From Hyphomicrobiales bacterium (GTDB taxonomy: Bacteria > Pseudomonadota > Alphaproteobacteria > Rhizobiales > Beijerinckiaceae), in NCBI GenBank assembly GCA_028290705.1, contig JAQGJH010000107.1, positions 1 to 61,870 on the forward strand: 61,870 nucleotides of DNA. The letters are read 5' to 3'. The notes under the pieces were generated by a model, which saw only the letters and a list, made by a program, of their open reading frames with translations, did not search any database and had not been told where the DNA came from. Both the position numbers and the translations under genes were made by a program. Position 1 is the first letter of the stretch. Every line of letters starts with the position of its first letter. Below, piece by piece: positions 43,170 to 51,136 of this stretch.

Positions 43170-43787
43170 ATGAGCCAGGCGTTCGACAGCATCGAGGGTC
43201 AGCGAGCATCCTCGCGTCCGACGAGCCGCGAGGTGGTTCTGCTGGATGCGGATACGGACGCTCCCATCGGGACGATCGGCAAGCATGCAGCGCATCAGGC
43301 GGGGCTGTATCACGCGGCGATTTCGGTCATCCTGGTCGACCGGTCCGGACGTCAATTGCTGCAGCAACGCGCGTTCACGAAATATCATTGCCCCGGCGTC
43401 TGGTCGAATGCGTGCTGCAGCCACCAGATGGCGGGCGAGACATCGCTGGCGGCGGCGCAGCGCCGGCTCTACGAGGAGTTGCGACTTCGGACCGTCCTGC
43501 GGCCTCTTGCGCGCGTGCGCTACAGGGCGCGGGTGGGACGCCTGATCGAGCACGAATGTGTCGACGTGTTCGTGGGTCTCTGCAACACGAGGCCGCGTCC
43601 AAACCCGAAGGAATGCGCCGACATCGCCTGGACGCCGGTCGGCGATTACGAGGCCTTCGCGCCGCTGACGCCCTGGTCGGAACATTATTTTGCGCTGTTC
43701 GGCTGGGAGTGGCCGCGTGAACGCGCCATGGGCGACGCCGGCGACGCGCCGCGCGATTTCGGGCCCGTTCAGGTGCTGGCGCACTAG
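43170..43787 (+). CDS. idi: Isopentenyl-diphosphate delta-isomerase, type 1
   Basis: The 205-residue Nudix-fold enzyme interconverts IPP and DMAPP. Signatures are GLYHAAISVILVD, the catalytic cysteine region WSNACCSHQMAGE (residues 78-90, cysteine next to SH), the helix AAAQRRLYEELRL and the acidic metal/catalytic motif IEHECVDVFVG. The usual proline after the CxH motif is glutamine here. Bacteria using the MEP pathway make both isomers and do not strictly need this enzyme. Its position behind UbiD copy 3 may mean local DMAPP supply for prenylated FMN. Its ribosome site is sequestered in a strong hairpin. Confidence 0.92.
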   Translation: MSQAFDSIEGQRASSRPTSREVVLLDADTDAPIGTIGKHAAHQAGLYHAAISVILVDRSGRQLLQQRAFTKYHCPGVWSNACCSHQMAGETSLAAAQRRLYEELRLRTVLRPLARVRYRARVGRLIEHECVDVFVGLCNTRPRPNPKECADIAWTPVGDYEAFAPLTPWSEHYFALFGWEWPRERAMGDAGDAPRDFGPVQVLAH

Positions 43788-43829
43788 CCTGTCGACAAGT
43801 CGAACACGCGCGCATTCGTCTCCCGCCAT

Positions 43830-43843
43830 TAACCGATCGGTTA
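43830..43843. repeat. Perfect 14-base palindrome upstream of gapR
   Basis: TAACCGATCGGTTA lies 46 bases before the gapR start. Such AT-flanked perfect palindromes are typical repressor operators. No matching copy was noticed elsewhere in the window. Confidence 0.4.
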
Positions 43844-43889
43844 CCTCGATGGGTGAGTTTCGACCCGTCTGAGTAAGCAGGAGACAAGC

Positions 43890-44153
43890 ATGAGTGGACC
43901 GGGCGGAGTCGCGGGCGATCAATTGCGGGCGTTCGTCGAACGCATCGAGCACGTCGAGGAAGAGATCAAGGCTCTCAACGAGGGCAAGAAGGAGATCTAT
44001 GCCGAAGCCAAAGGCGAAGGCTACGACGTGAAGATCCTCAAGGAAGTGATCCGCATTCGCAAGCAGGACGAGCGCGAGCGTGACGAAAAGGAGTCGCTGC
44101 TCGACCTCTACCTGCATGCCATCCAGGGTGCGGGCGTCGCCAAGGCGGCCTGA
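43890..44153 (+). CDS. gapR: GapR family nucleoid-associated protein (DUF2312)
   Basis: The 87-residue protein is almost entirely helical and matches the DUF2312/GapR family. QLRAFVERIEHVEEEIKALNEGKKEIYAEAKGEGYDVKILKEVIRIRKQD is the conserved core. In Caulobacter GapR clamps overtwisted DNA ahead of replication and transcription and is essential or important. It is nearly universal in Alphaproteobacteria, which supports the taxonomic placement. CAGGAGACAAGC precedes the ATG, and a strong terminator follows 7 bases after the stop. Confidence 0.93.
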   Translation: MSGPGGVAGDQLRAFVERIEHVEEEIKALNEGKKEIYAEAKGEGYDVKILKEVIRIRKQDERERDEKESLLDLYLHAIQGAGVAKAA

Positions 44154-44160
44154 AACGACA

Positions 44161-44187
44161 AGCCTGCGCGCCGGCGCGCAGGCTTTC
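44161..44187 (+). terminator. Intrinsic terminator after gapR
   Basis: A perfect 12-base inverted repeat (AGCCTGCGCGCC / GGCGCGCAGGCT) is followed by TTC. It also lies 14 bases past the stop of the convergent cueR and can act for both genes. Confidence 0.75.
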
Positions 44188-44200
44188 ATGCCGTGGATTC

Positions 44201-44602
44201 TCAGCCGTTTTCACGCGCCGCGCCGAGGCCATCCAGGATCGGACAATCGGGTCGCGAGTCGCCGTGGCAATGAGCCACCAATTCACGCAATGACCCCGCC
44301 ATCGCCTGCATCTCGGCAATGCGGCTCTCCAGATCCTGGAGATGCGCCTGCGCCACCCGGCGCACGTCGCGACTCGGCCGTGCATCGTCGCGCCACAGCG
44401 CCAGCAGGGTGCGGATTTCCTCGATGGAAAAGCCCAGTCGCCGCGCGCGGCCGATGAAGCGCAATTCATGGACCTCTCGATCGCCATAGTCGCGGTATCG
44501 ATTGTCGCGCCGCAGGGCCGGACGCAACAATCCTATGGCCTCGTAATGGCGGATCATCTTGGCGCTGACGCCTGCCTCCTCGGCGGCGGCTCCGATATTC
44601 AT
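44201..44602 (-). CDS. cueR: Cu(I)-responsive MerR family regulator CueR
   Basis: The 133-residue regulator has the MerR helix-turn-helix ([28 protein letters not shown]), a long dimerisation helix and the copper-sensing loop [11 protein letters not shown], with two cysteines eight residues apart as in CueR. It binds Cu(I), and probably Ag(I) or Au(I), and activates copper efflux by untwisting a promoter with a 19-base spacer. Exactly such a promoter lies between it and copA, divergently transcribed. The C-terminus is GLGAARENG. Regulation by copper is strongly supported. Confidence 0.95.
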   Translation of the reverse strand: MNIGAAAEEAGVSAKMIRHYEAIGLLRPALRRDNRYRDYGDREVHELRFIGRARRLGFSIEEIRTLLALWRDDARPSRDVRRVAQAHLQDLESRIAEMQAMAGSLRELVAHCHGDSRPDCPILDGLGAARENG

Positions 44603-44625
44603 CGCAAATCTCCCGGCGACAACGC

Positions 44626-44656
44626 TTGACCTTCCAATGGTGGGAAGGTGTATCCC
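44626..44656 (+). promoter_or_regulatory. CueR-controlled copA promoter
   Basis: TTGACC (44626-44631) and TATCCC (44651-44656) are separated by 19 bases, the overlong spacing of MerR-type promoters. Between them ACCTTCC-N7-GGAAGGT (44629-44649) forms the classic CueR operator. The copA start lies 57 bases downstream. Confidence 0.9.
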
Positions 44657-44712
44657 TCGATCATGTCCGAAGGAAGGCTTGGCCGCGGGCCAGGCCAGCA
44701 GGAGTTCCGCCG

Positions 44713-47217
44713 ATGAACGTCAAAACATCCTCTCCGGGCCATTCATGCGGTTGCGGACACGATCATGGCGACGCCTCGCAGGCGTCCGGCAAGGACCCGG
44801 TCTGCGGGATGACCGTCGATCCCGCCACGGCCAAACACACAGCGACGCATGAAGGAGTCGAGCATGTCTTCTGCTGCGCAGGCTGCAAAGCCAAGTTCGA
44901 GGCCGATCCGTCGAAATATCTGGCGACCGCCGACGGCCCCGCGAAGGACCCCGTCTGCGGGATGACGGTGGAGCCCGCCAAAGCGAAGCACAAGACGCAG
45001 CATGCCGGCGTCACCTATTTCTTCTGCTCGTCGGGCTGCGAAGCCAAATTCGAAGCCGATCCGCAGAAGTACCTGACGCCGCAGCCAGCCGAGATCATGC
45101 CGGAGGGCACGATCTTCACCTGCCCGATGCATCCGGAAATTCGACAGGTCGGTCCCGGCGCCTGCCCGATCTGCGGCATGGGTCTCGAGCCTGAAACACC
45201 GAGCCTGGAGAGCGGCCCGAACGAGGAACTGATGGACATGCAGCGGCGATTTCTGATCGCCCTGCCCCTCACACTGCCGATCTTCGTTCTGGAAATGGGC
45301 GCTCATCTCACGGGTATGCACTGGCTGCCGCAGCAGACGTCCAATCTCGTGCAGTTCGCGCTGGCCACTCCCGTGGTTCTCTGGGCCGGATGGCCCTTCT
45401 TCGTTCGCGCCTGGCAGTCGTTCCAGACGCGCAACCTGAACATGTTCACGCTGATCGCCATCGGGACGGGTGTCGCCTACGTGTACAGCCTCGTGGCGAC
45501 GTTCGCGCCGCAGCTGTTCCCGTCGGCGTTCCGCCATCCAGACGGGTCGGTGCCGATCTACTTCGAGGCTGCGGCCGTCATCACCGTGCTGGTTCTTCTG
45601 GGCCAGGTTCTCGAATTGCGCGCGCGTGAGCAGACAGGCAGCGCCATACGGGCGCTTCTCGACCTCACGCCCAAGACCGCCCGGGTCATTCGCGACGATG
45701 GCCGCGAAGAGGACGTGAGCCTCGATCACGTTCATGTCGGAGACCGGCTGCGGGTGCGGCCGGGCGAGCAGGTCCCGGTGGACGGATCATTGATCGAAGG
45801 CCGAAGCGCCGTCGACGAATCCATGGTGACGGGCGAGTCCATGCCGGTGACGAAGGAGTCGGGTTCGCGCCTGATCGGCGGAACGATGAACCGCACCGGC
45901 GGCTTCGTCATGAAGGCCGAAAAGGTCGGGCAGGACACGATGCTGTCGCGCATCGTCTCGATGGTGGCCAATGCGCAGCGCAGCCGGGCGCCCATCCAGC
46001 GCCTCGCCGATCGCGTCGCGGGCTGGTTCGTGCCGCTCGTCCTTCTGGCGGCCGTCCTGGCCTTTGCCTCATGGTCGCTGTTCGGGCCCGAGCCGCGCTT
46101 CACGTTCGGGCTCGTGGCCGCCGTCTCGGTGCTGATCATCGCTTGCCCCTGCGCCCTCGGGCTCGCCACACCCATGTCGATCATGGTCGGCGTCGGACGC
46201 GGTGCGCAGGCGGGCGTGCTGATCAAAAATGCCGAGGCGCTGGAGCGGTTCGAGAAGGTCGACACGATCGTGATCGACAAGACCGGCACGCTGACGGAAG
46301 GCCGGCCCAGCGTCACCGCGATAGCGGCTGCACCGGACTTTTCCGAAGAAACACTGTTGCGTCTCGCCGCTAGTCTCGAACGCAGCAGCGAGCACCCGCT
46401 GGCTGCTGCCATCCTGGCGGCCGCGCAGCAGCGCGGTCTCACGCTGACCGATGCGAAGGATTTCGACTCGCCTGTCGGGAAGGGCGTCATCGGAACCGTC
46501 GACGGCCGGCGCGTGCTGATCGGCCACGCCCGCTTTCTCGATCAACAGGGGATCGACACGCGCGATTTCGAGGCGCGCGCCGAGACGTTCCGGCGCGACG
46601 GCGCGACCGCTGTCTTCATCGCGGTCGACGGGCACGCCGCGGGCGTGATCGCCATTGCGGATCCCATCAAGGAAACCACGCGGGCGGCGCTTGCGGCGTT
46701 GCGATCGGACGGCATCCGGATCGTCATGCTGACGGGCGACAACCGCACGACGGCGCTGGCGGTGGCGCAGAAGCTCGGCATCGACGAGGTGGAGGCCGAG
46801 GTTCTACCCGAATCCAAGCAGAGCATCGTCGATCGCCTGAAGCGGGAGGGTCGCGTCGTGGCGATGGCGGGCGACGGGGTCAACGATGCGCCCGCGCTCG
46901 CAGCGGCTGACATCGGCATCGCCATGGGCACGGGCACGGACGTGGCGATCGAAAGCGCCGGCGTCACCCTGCTGCAGGGAGATCTGCAGGGGCTGGTGCG
47001 TGCGCGCCGGCTCTCGAAGGCGACGATGAGCAACATTCGCCAGAACCTGTTCTTCGCCTTCGTCTACAACGCCGCCGGCGTGCCGATCGCGGCGGGCATT
47101 CTTTATCCGACGTTCGGCATTCTGCTCTCGCCGATCATCGCAGCCGCCGCCATGGCGCTCTCGTCGGTCAGCGTCATCGGCAATGCCCTGCGTCTGCGCG
47201 TCACGTCCCTCGACTGA
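44713..47217 (+). CDS. copA: Copper-translocating P1B-type ATPase with two N-terminal YHS domains
   Basis: The 834-residue pump exports Cu(I) from the cytoplasm. In order it has a CGCGHDHGD metal-binding leader, two YHS domains ([16 protein letters not shown] at about 27 and again at about 77, each with a later C-x2-C or CSSGC), then a heavy-metal-binding [25 protein letters not shown] segment. P-ATPase elements follow: TGES loop, membrane CPC in [13 protein letters not shown], phosphorylation site [16 protein letters not shown] and [10 protein letters not shown]. The usual N-terminal HMA (GMxCxxC) domain is absent, replaced by YHS repeats. AGGAG precedes the ATG. It is controlled by the CueR promoter, and DUF305 follows after 32 bases. 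Confidence 0.95.
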   Translation: MNVKTSSPGHSCGCGHDHGDASQASGKDPVCGMTVDPATAKHTATHEGVEHVFCCAGCKAKFEADPSKYLATADGPAKDPVCGMTVEPAKAKHKTQHAGVTYFFCSSGCEAKFEADPQKYLTPQPAEIMPEGTIFTCPMHPEIRQVGPGACPICGMGLEPETPSLESGPNEELMDMQRRFLIALPLTLPIFVLEMGAHLTGMHWLPQQTSNLVQFALATPVVLWAGWPFFVRAWQSFQTRNLNMFTLIAIGTGVAYVYSLVATFAPQLFPSAFRHPDGSVPIYFEAAAVITVLVLLGQVLELRAREQTGSAIRALLDLTPKTARVIRDDGREEDVSLDHVHVGDRLRVRPGEQVPVDGSLIEGRSAVDESMVTGESMPVTKESGSRLIGGTMNRTGGFVMKAEKVGQDTMLSRIVSMVANAQRSRAPIQRLADRVAGWFVPLVLLAAVLAFASWSLFGPEPRFTFGLVAAVSVLIIACPCALGLATPMSIMVGVGRGAQAGVLIKNAEALERFEKVDTIVIDKTGTLTEGRPSVTAIAAAPDFSEETLLRLAASLERSSEHPLAAAILAAAQQRGLTLTDAKDFDSPVGKGVIGTVDGRRVLIGHARFLDQQGIDTRDFEARAETFRRDGATAVFIAVDGHAAGVIAIADPIKETTRAALAALRSDGIRIVMLTGDNRTTALAVAQKLGIDEVEAEVLPESKQSIVDRLKREGRVVAMAGDGVNDAPALAAADIGIAMGTGTDVAIESAGVTLLQGDLQGLVRARRLSKATMSNIRQNLFFAFVYNAAGVPIAAGILYPTFGILLSPIIAAAAMALSSVSVIGNALRLRVTSLD

Positions 47218-47249
47218 TTTTCGAACCTTCTCATCTCACGGAGAGACCC

Positions 47250-47630
47250 ATGAAAACCTTGCTGACCTCGATCTTCGCTCTCTCGCTCGTCGCCGCGCCG
47301 GCCGCCGCGCAGATGAACCCTTCGCATGGACATGCCGGCCATGGGGCCGCCGCGACGTCATCGGCTGCGAAGCCCGCCGCATCTGACGAGGCCTACCGTC
47401 AGGCCAACGAGAAGATGCACCGCGAGATGAGCGTTCCGCTGACCGGCGACGCGGATCGCGACTTCGTCCAGGGCATGATCCCGCATCATCAGGGCGCGGT
47501 CGACATGGCTCGCATCGTGCTGCAATACGGCAAGGATCCGGAAATCAAGAAGCTCGCCGAGGAGATCATCGCCGCGCAGGAGAAAGAAATCGCGCTTTTC
47601 CGGGCCTGGCTCGCCAAATCGGGGAAATGA
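47250..47630 (+). CDS. DUF305 family periplasmic protein (copper-associated)
   Basis: The 126-residue protein has a signal peptide ([18 protein letters not shown]), a histidine-rich linker ([10 protein letters not shown]) and the DUF305 core [28 protein letters not shown]. The [12 protein letters not shown] motif is the hallmark and probably binds metal. Cyanobacterial CopM is a related periplasmic copper-binding protein. Its location 32 bases after copA suggests the same copper-induced transcript. It ends exactly where the convergent exporter gene ends. Confidence 0.9.
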   Translation: MKTLLTSIFALSLVAAPAAAQMNPSHGHAGHGAAATSSAAKPAASDEAYRQANEKMHREMSVPLTGDADRDFVQGMIPHHQGAVDMARIVLQYGKDPEIKKLAEEIIAAQEKEIALFRAWLAKSGK

Positions 47631-49169
47631 TCAGGCCGCGCGGCCGTGCGCGCCATGCGCAGCGTGTCGCAGGAGCACCCAGGCGCAAGCCGCTCCCGCG
47701 ACCGCGATGATGACTCCGGCGAGAGACGTGAGCGCGAAGGATTGCGAGAAAGCGTCGCGCGCCACGAACAACAATGCATCGGCCTGCGTGGCGGGCAGCG
47801 CGGCGGCTGCCCCGACCGCGCCACCCAGGGTGTCGCGCGCCGCCGCCTCTGCCTCGGCCGACAATGAAACCGGCAACGGCCCCGACATGGCGGTTCTGTA
47901 GATCGCCACACCGATGCTCCCCAGCAGCGCTATGCCCAGCACACCGCCGAATTCCGCGCCGGTTTCTGAAATCGAGGCGGCTGCGCCGGCACGCTCGGGC
48001 GGGACCGAGCCGAGCATCAGGTCTGTCGTCAGCACGAAGATCGGTCCGAGGCCAATCGAGAAGATCATCGAGCCTGCGACCAGCATCGACAGGCAGCCGC
48101 CGCGCGGCATGCAAGCCAGAACGGCGAGCCCGAAGGCGATGAGCAGAAGTCCTGCCGAAATGACGAGAGCGGGCCTGAAGCGCGCGACCACCACGGGGGC
48201 GAGCATGGAGCCGAGGGTCACCGAGAGGGCATAGGGCAGCGACCAGAGACCGGCGGTCAGCGGCGAGAAGCCGAGCACCAGTTGCAGGTATTGGCCGATG
48301 TAGAAGAACGCCCCGAAGACGACGAAGCAGCCCAGGACGTTGACGCCGAGCGCCGTCGCGAAGGTGCGGGACCTGAACAGGTCCAGATCGAGAAACGGAT
48401 CGACCAGCTGCGTCTGGCGTCGCACGAACAAGGCTGCAATCCCAACTCCGACGGCAATGCTCCCCAGCGACGTCCAGGACAAGCCGTGTTCGGCAATTTT
48501 CTTGAGTCCATAGATGCTCAGGAGAACCGCCGTCAGCGACAAAATTGCGCTGACGAGATCGGGACGGACTGCCTTCGCATCGCGAAACTCAGGCAGAAGC
48601 GCCGGCCCTGCGGCGAGCAGAAGCAGCATCACGGGAACGGCGAGCAGGAAGACCGAACCCCAGCTGAAATATTCGAGCAGCACGCCGCCGAGCACCGGCC
48701 CGACGGCGCCGCCGGCGGCATAGCTGGTGCCCCAGACGCTGAGCGCGAAAGTGCGTTCGGCGGGATCGTGAAACATGTTGCGGATGAGCGAAAGCGTCGA
48801 GGGCGCGATGGTCGCGCCCGCCACGCCGAGCAGCGCGCGCGCCAGGATGAGGAGGCCGGGCGTGCTGGCGAACGCCGCGAAGATCGATGCGGCTCCGAAG
48901 GCCAGCGCACCCAGAAGCAGCAGGCGCCTGCGGCCGATGCGGTCGCCCAGCGTGCCCATGGGGATGAGCATGCCCGCCACCATGAATCCGTAGATGTCCA
49001 CGATCCAGAGCAGTTGCGTAGCCGTGGGTTTGAGATCCTCGGTGAGTTTCGGCACCGCCAGATTCAGCACCGTCAGGTCCATGGCGTAGAGGAAGCATGG
49101 CAACGCCAGCACGGCGAGGCCCAGCCATTCTCGTCGTGTTGCCTTCCCGGGGACGCTTGGATCGCTCAC
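47631..49169 (-). CDS. MFS transporter, DHA2 (EmrB/QacA) family
   Basis: The 512-residue protein has about fourteen membrane segments and DHA2 hallmarks: FLYAMDLTVLNLAVPKLTEDL with the motif-D aspartate in helix 1, GTLGDRIGRRRLLLLG (motif A) and an AGGAVGPVLGGVL motif C near residue 150. Such proteins export drugs, dyes or antibiotics with protons. Translation starts at GTG inside the sigma factor stop (GTGA overlap), so it is coupled to that gene. Coupling to an ECF42-like sigma factor suggests induced detoxification. The substrate is unknown. Confidence 0.9.
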   Translation of the reverse strand: MSDPSVPGKATRREWLGLAVLALPCFLYAMDLTVLNLAVPKLTEDLKPTATQLLWIVDIYGFMVAGMLIPMGTLGDRIGRRRLLLLGALAFGAASIFAAFASTPGLLILARALLGVAGATIAPSTLSLIRNMFHDPAERTFALSVWGTSYAAGGAVGPVLGGVLLEYFSWGSVFLLAVPVMLLLLAAGPALLPEFRDAKAVRPDLVSAILSLTAVLLSIYGLKKIAEHGLSWTSLGSIAVGVGIAALFVRRQTQLVDPFLDLDLFRSRTFATALGVNVLGCFVVFGAFFYIGQYLQLVLGFSPLTAGLWSLPYALSVTLGSMLAPVVVARFRPALVISAGLLLIAFGLAVLACMPRGGCLSMLVAGSMIFSIGLGPIFVLTTDLMLGSVPPERAGAAASISETGAEFGGVLGIALLGSIGVAIYRTAMSGPLPVSLSAEAEAAARDTLGGAVGAAAALPATQADALLFVARDAFSQSFALTSLAGVIIAVAGAACAWVLLRHAAHGAHGRAA

Positions 49170-50434
49170 GTGTCGTGCCTGCCGTCGCGGCTCTGGGGCG
49201 CGCTGAGGTTGTCGATATGGATGCGAATCTGGGCGGCTTCGGCCGGCGTATTGGCCAGCGCAATGGCGCGGTCGAACGCCACGCGGGCCTCTTCGGACCG
49301 GCCCAGCCGAAGCAGCATCGCGCCCCTGACGCCGTGAAAATGAAAATAGCCCGAGAGACGCGCCGCCAGTGGCTCGATCATGTCGAGTGCGGCCTGCGGT
49401 CCGCGCACCTTGGCGACGGCGACCGCGCGGTTGAGCGTGACGACGGGCGAGGGCTGCGCATGTTCGAGCGCCGAGTAAAGGAGTTCAATCTGCGTCCAAT
49501 CCGTCTCGGCCGCCGTGCCGGCGCGCGCGTGCAGCGCCGCGATTGCCGACTGGATCTGATAGGGACCCGGCCTCGCGTGCCGCATCGCCTTGTCGATCAA
49601 CGCGACGCCTTCGTCGATCATGCGCCGATCCCATGACGTGCGGTCCTGATCTTCCAGCAGAACGATGGCCCCCTCACGGTCGAAGCGCGCCGGCAATCGG
49701 GCGTGCTGCAGGAGCATGAGGGCTGCGAGACCCATGATCTCGGGCTCGGCTGGAAACAGCCTCAGAAGCAAGCGTGTCAGACGGATCGCTTCGTCGCACA
49801 GCGGGGCGCGCTGCGAGACTTCGCCATGGCTGGTGGAGTAGCCCTCGTTGAACAGCAGATAGAGCATGGCGGCGACGGATGCGAGGCGCTGCGCGCGCTC
49901 GACGGCGCCCGGCGCTTCGAAGGGCACGCCGGCGGCTGAAATGCGCGCCTTGGCGCGCGTGATGCGCTGCTCCATCGCGGCTTCGCTGACCAGAAAGGCG
50001 CGCGCGATCTGGCGCAGCGGCAGGCCTGAGACGATGCGCAGCGCCAGTGCGATCTGCTGCGTCGCCGGCAGATCGGGATGGCAGCAGACGAACATGAGAC
50101 GCAGGATATCGTCGCGATAGTCGGCCGCGTCGAGCCGCTCGGCGGACGCGGCTTCCTGATCGTCGAGATCCGACAGGACGGCCTCGTCTGGGAGCGCCGC
50201 GAGACGGCTGCGCCGCCGCACGTGATCCAGCGCCGCGTTCCGCCCGACGAAGATGAGCCAAGCCGCGGGATCGCGCGGCGGACCATTCTGCGGCCAATGC
50301 TTCAGGGCGCGCAGGCATGCTTCCTGAAAAGCTTCCTCGGCGATATCCATGTCGCGGAAATATCGCAACAGGGCGGCGAGCGCCTGCGGGCGCGCAGAGG
50401 TCAGAGCCGAGTCGATCCATCCGAGATCCGTCAT
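49166..50434 (-). CDS. ECF42-like RNA polymerase sigma factor with C-terminal extension
   Basis: The 422-residue protein starts with a sigma-70 region 2 (DMDIAEEAFQEACLRALKHWPQNGPPRDPAAWLIFVGRNAALDHVRRR) and region 4 (LPATQQIALALRIVSGLPLRQIARAFLVSEAAMEQRITRAKARI). A roughly 200-residue TPR-like extension typical of ECF42 follows, with LLFNEGYSTSHGE, MLLQHAR and GYFHFHGVRGAML. In this group the extension is needed for activity, and the sigma factor is paired with YCII/DGPF proteins. Here the DGPF gene overlaps its start by ATGA and an exporter overlaps its end. No anti-sigma factor is visible. Confidence 0.93.
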   Translation of the reverse strand: MTDLGWIDSALTSARPQALAALLRYFRDMDIAEEAFQEACLRALKHWPQNGPPRDPAAWLIFVGRNAALDHVRRRSRLAALPDEAVLSDLDDQEAASAERLDAADYRDDILRLMFVCCHPDLPATQQIALALRIVSGLPLRQIARAFLVSEAAMEQRITRAKARISAAGVPFEAPGAVERAQRLASVAAMLYLLFNEGYSTSHGEVSQRAPLCDEAIRLTRLLLRLFPAEPEIMGLAALMLLQHARLPARFDREGAIVLLEDQDRTSWDRRMIDEGVALIDKAMRHARPGPYQIQSAIAALHARAGTAAETDWTQIELLYSALEHAQPSPVVTLNRAVAVAKVRGPQAALDMIEPLAARLSGYFHFHGVRGAMLLRLGRSEEARVAFDRAIALANTPAEAAQIRIHIDNLSAPQSRDGRHDT

Positions 50435-50808
50435 GTCGCGGACGTCGCTCCACCGGGATGAAAGATCGAGATCGGCCTGATCTCGTAGGCGCCGCCCGGA
50501 TTGGCCTTGGCGAGATCGCGCGCGGCGTCCAGCGCCTCTTCGAGCGACGCGCAGTCCACGACATAGAAGCCGAGCAATTGCTCCTTGGTTTCCGCGAAGG
50601 GACCGTCGAGCACCAGCGGCGGCTCGCGATCCTTGCGAAGCGTCGTCGCAGCCGTGGTGGGCAGCAGTCGCACGACGGGACCGAGTCGGCCCTCGCTCGC
50701 GAGCTTGTCGTGCACGAGCGCAAGCCGCGCCATGACTGCGTCGTCCTCCTGCTTGGTCCAGGCGCCCACGATGTCTTCCGAGTGGTAACAAAGAATGGCG
50801 TATTGCAT
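50431..50808 (-). CDS. YCII/DGPF domain protein
   Basis: The 125-residue protein has the YCII-related fold of DGPF proteins. It opens MQYAILCYHSEDIV, has the eponymous variant VLDGPFAETKEQLLGFYVVDC near residue 67, and ends YEIRPISIFHPGG. Its function is unknown, but it is nearly always encoded with ECF42 sigma factors and may be their sensing partner or target. It heads an operon with the sigma factor and the DHA2 exporter, each joined by 4-base overlaps. Confidence 0.9.
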   Translation of the reverse strand: MQYAILCYHSEDIVGAWTKQEDDAVMARLALVHDKLASEGRLGPVVRLLPTTAATTLRKDREPPLVLDGPFAETKEQLLGFYVVDCASLEEALDAARDLAKANPGGAYEIRPISIFHPGGATSAT

Positions 50809-51136
50809 GTTCGACCCTCATGACAAGAACGCTGGATCATGCCTGGAACCGACATGATTTCGAGACAAATCTGAAGGCCTGGTTGCATCGGCCGTGCGTG
50901 ACCGAACGATTGCCCGCGCGATTGACCTGACGGACCGGTTCTCCTAGTTTCGGCCCGTCCAAGGAGAGTCCTTCGTGAGGGCTGAGAGGCTGGCCGCGCA
51001 AGTTTGCGCAAGTCGGCGATCCTTCGAACCTGATCCAGATCACGCTGGCGAAGGGATGGGTCCGGCCGAGACGGCGTCTCATTTCCCACGTGATCTTCAC
51101 CCGGGGTCCCGCCCTACGCGCGACCGGAGGAGCGAC
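50809..51136. other. Control region between the YCII operon and thiO
   Basis: The 328-base gap holds the divergent promoter region of the YCII operon on the left and, on the right, the TPP riboswitch with its expression platform. A short GAGAC-GGC-GTCTC hairpin at 51068-51080 may be part of that platform. No gene is seen. Confidence 0.6.
50954..51060 (+). ncRNA. TPP riboswitch (THI element)
   Basis: The conserved THI-box parts are all present: GGGCTGAGA (50979-50987), CCTTCGAACCTGATCCAGATCA and GCTGGCGAAGGGA ending near 51056. Helix P1 can be formed by CCCGTCC (50954-50960) and GGATGGG (51054-51060). Binding of thiamine pyrophosphate should switch off the downstream thiO-thiS-thiG-thiE genes. 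The ribosome site of thiO (GGAGGAG) lies 65 bases further on, so control is probably at translation initiation. Confidence 0.93.
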
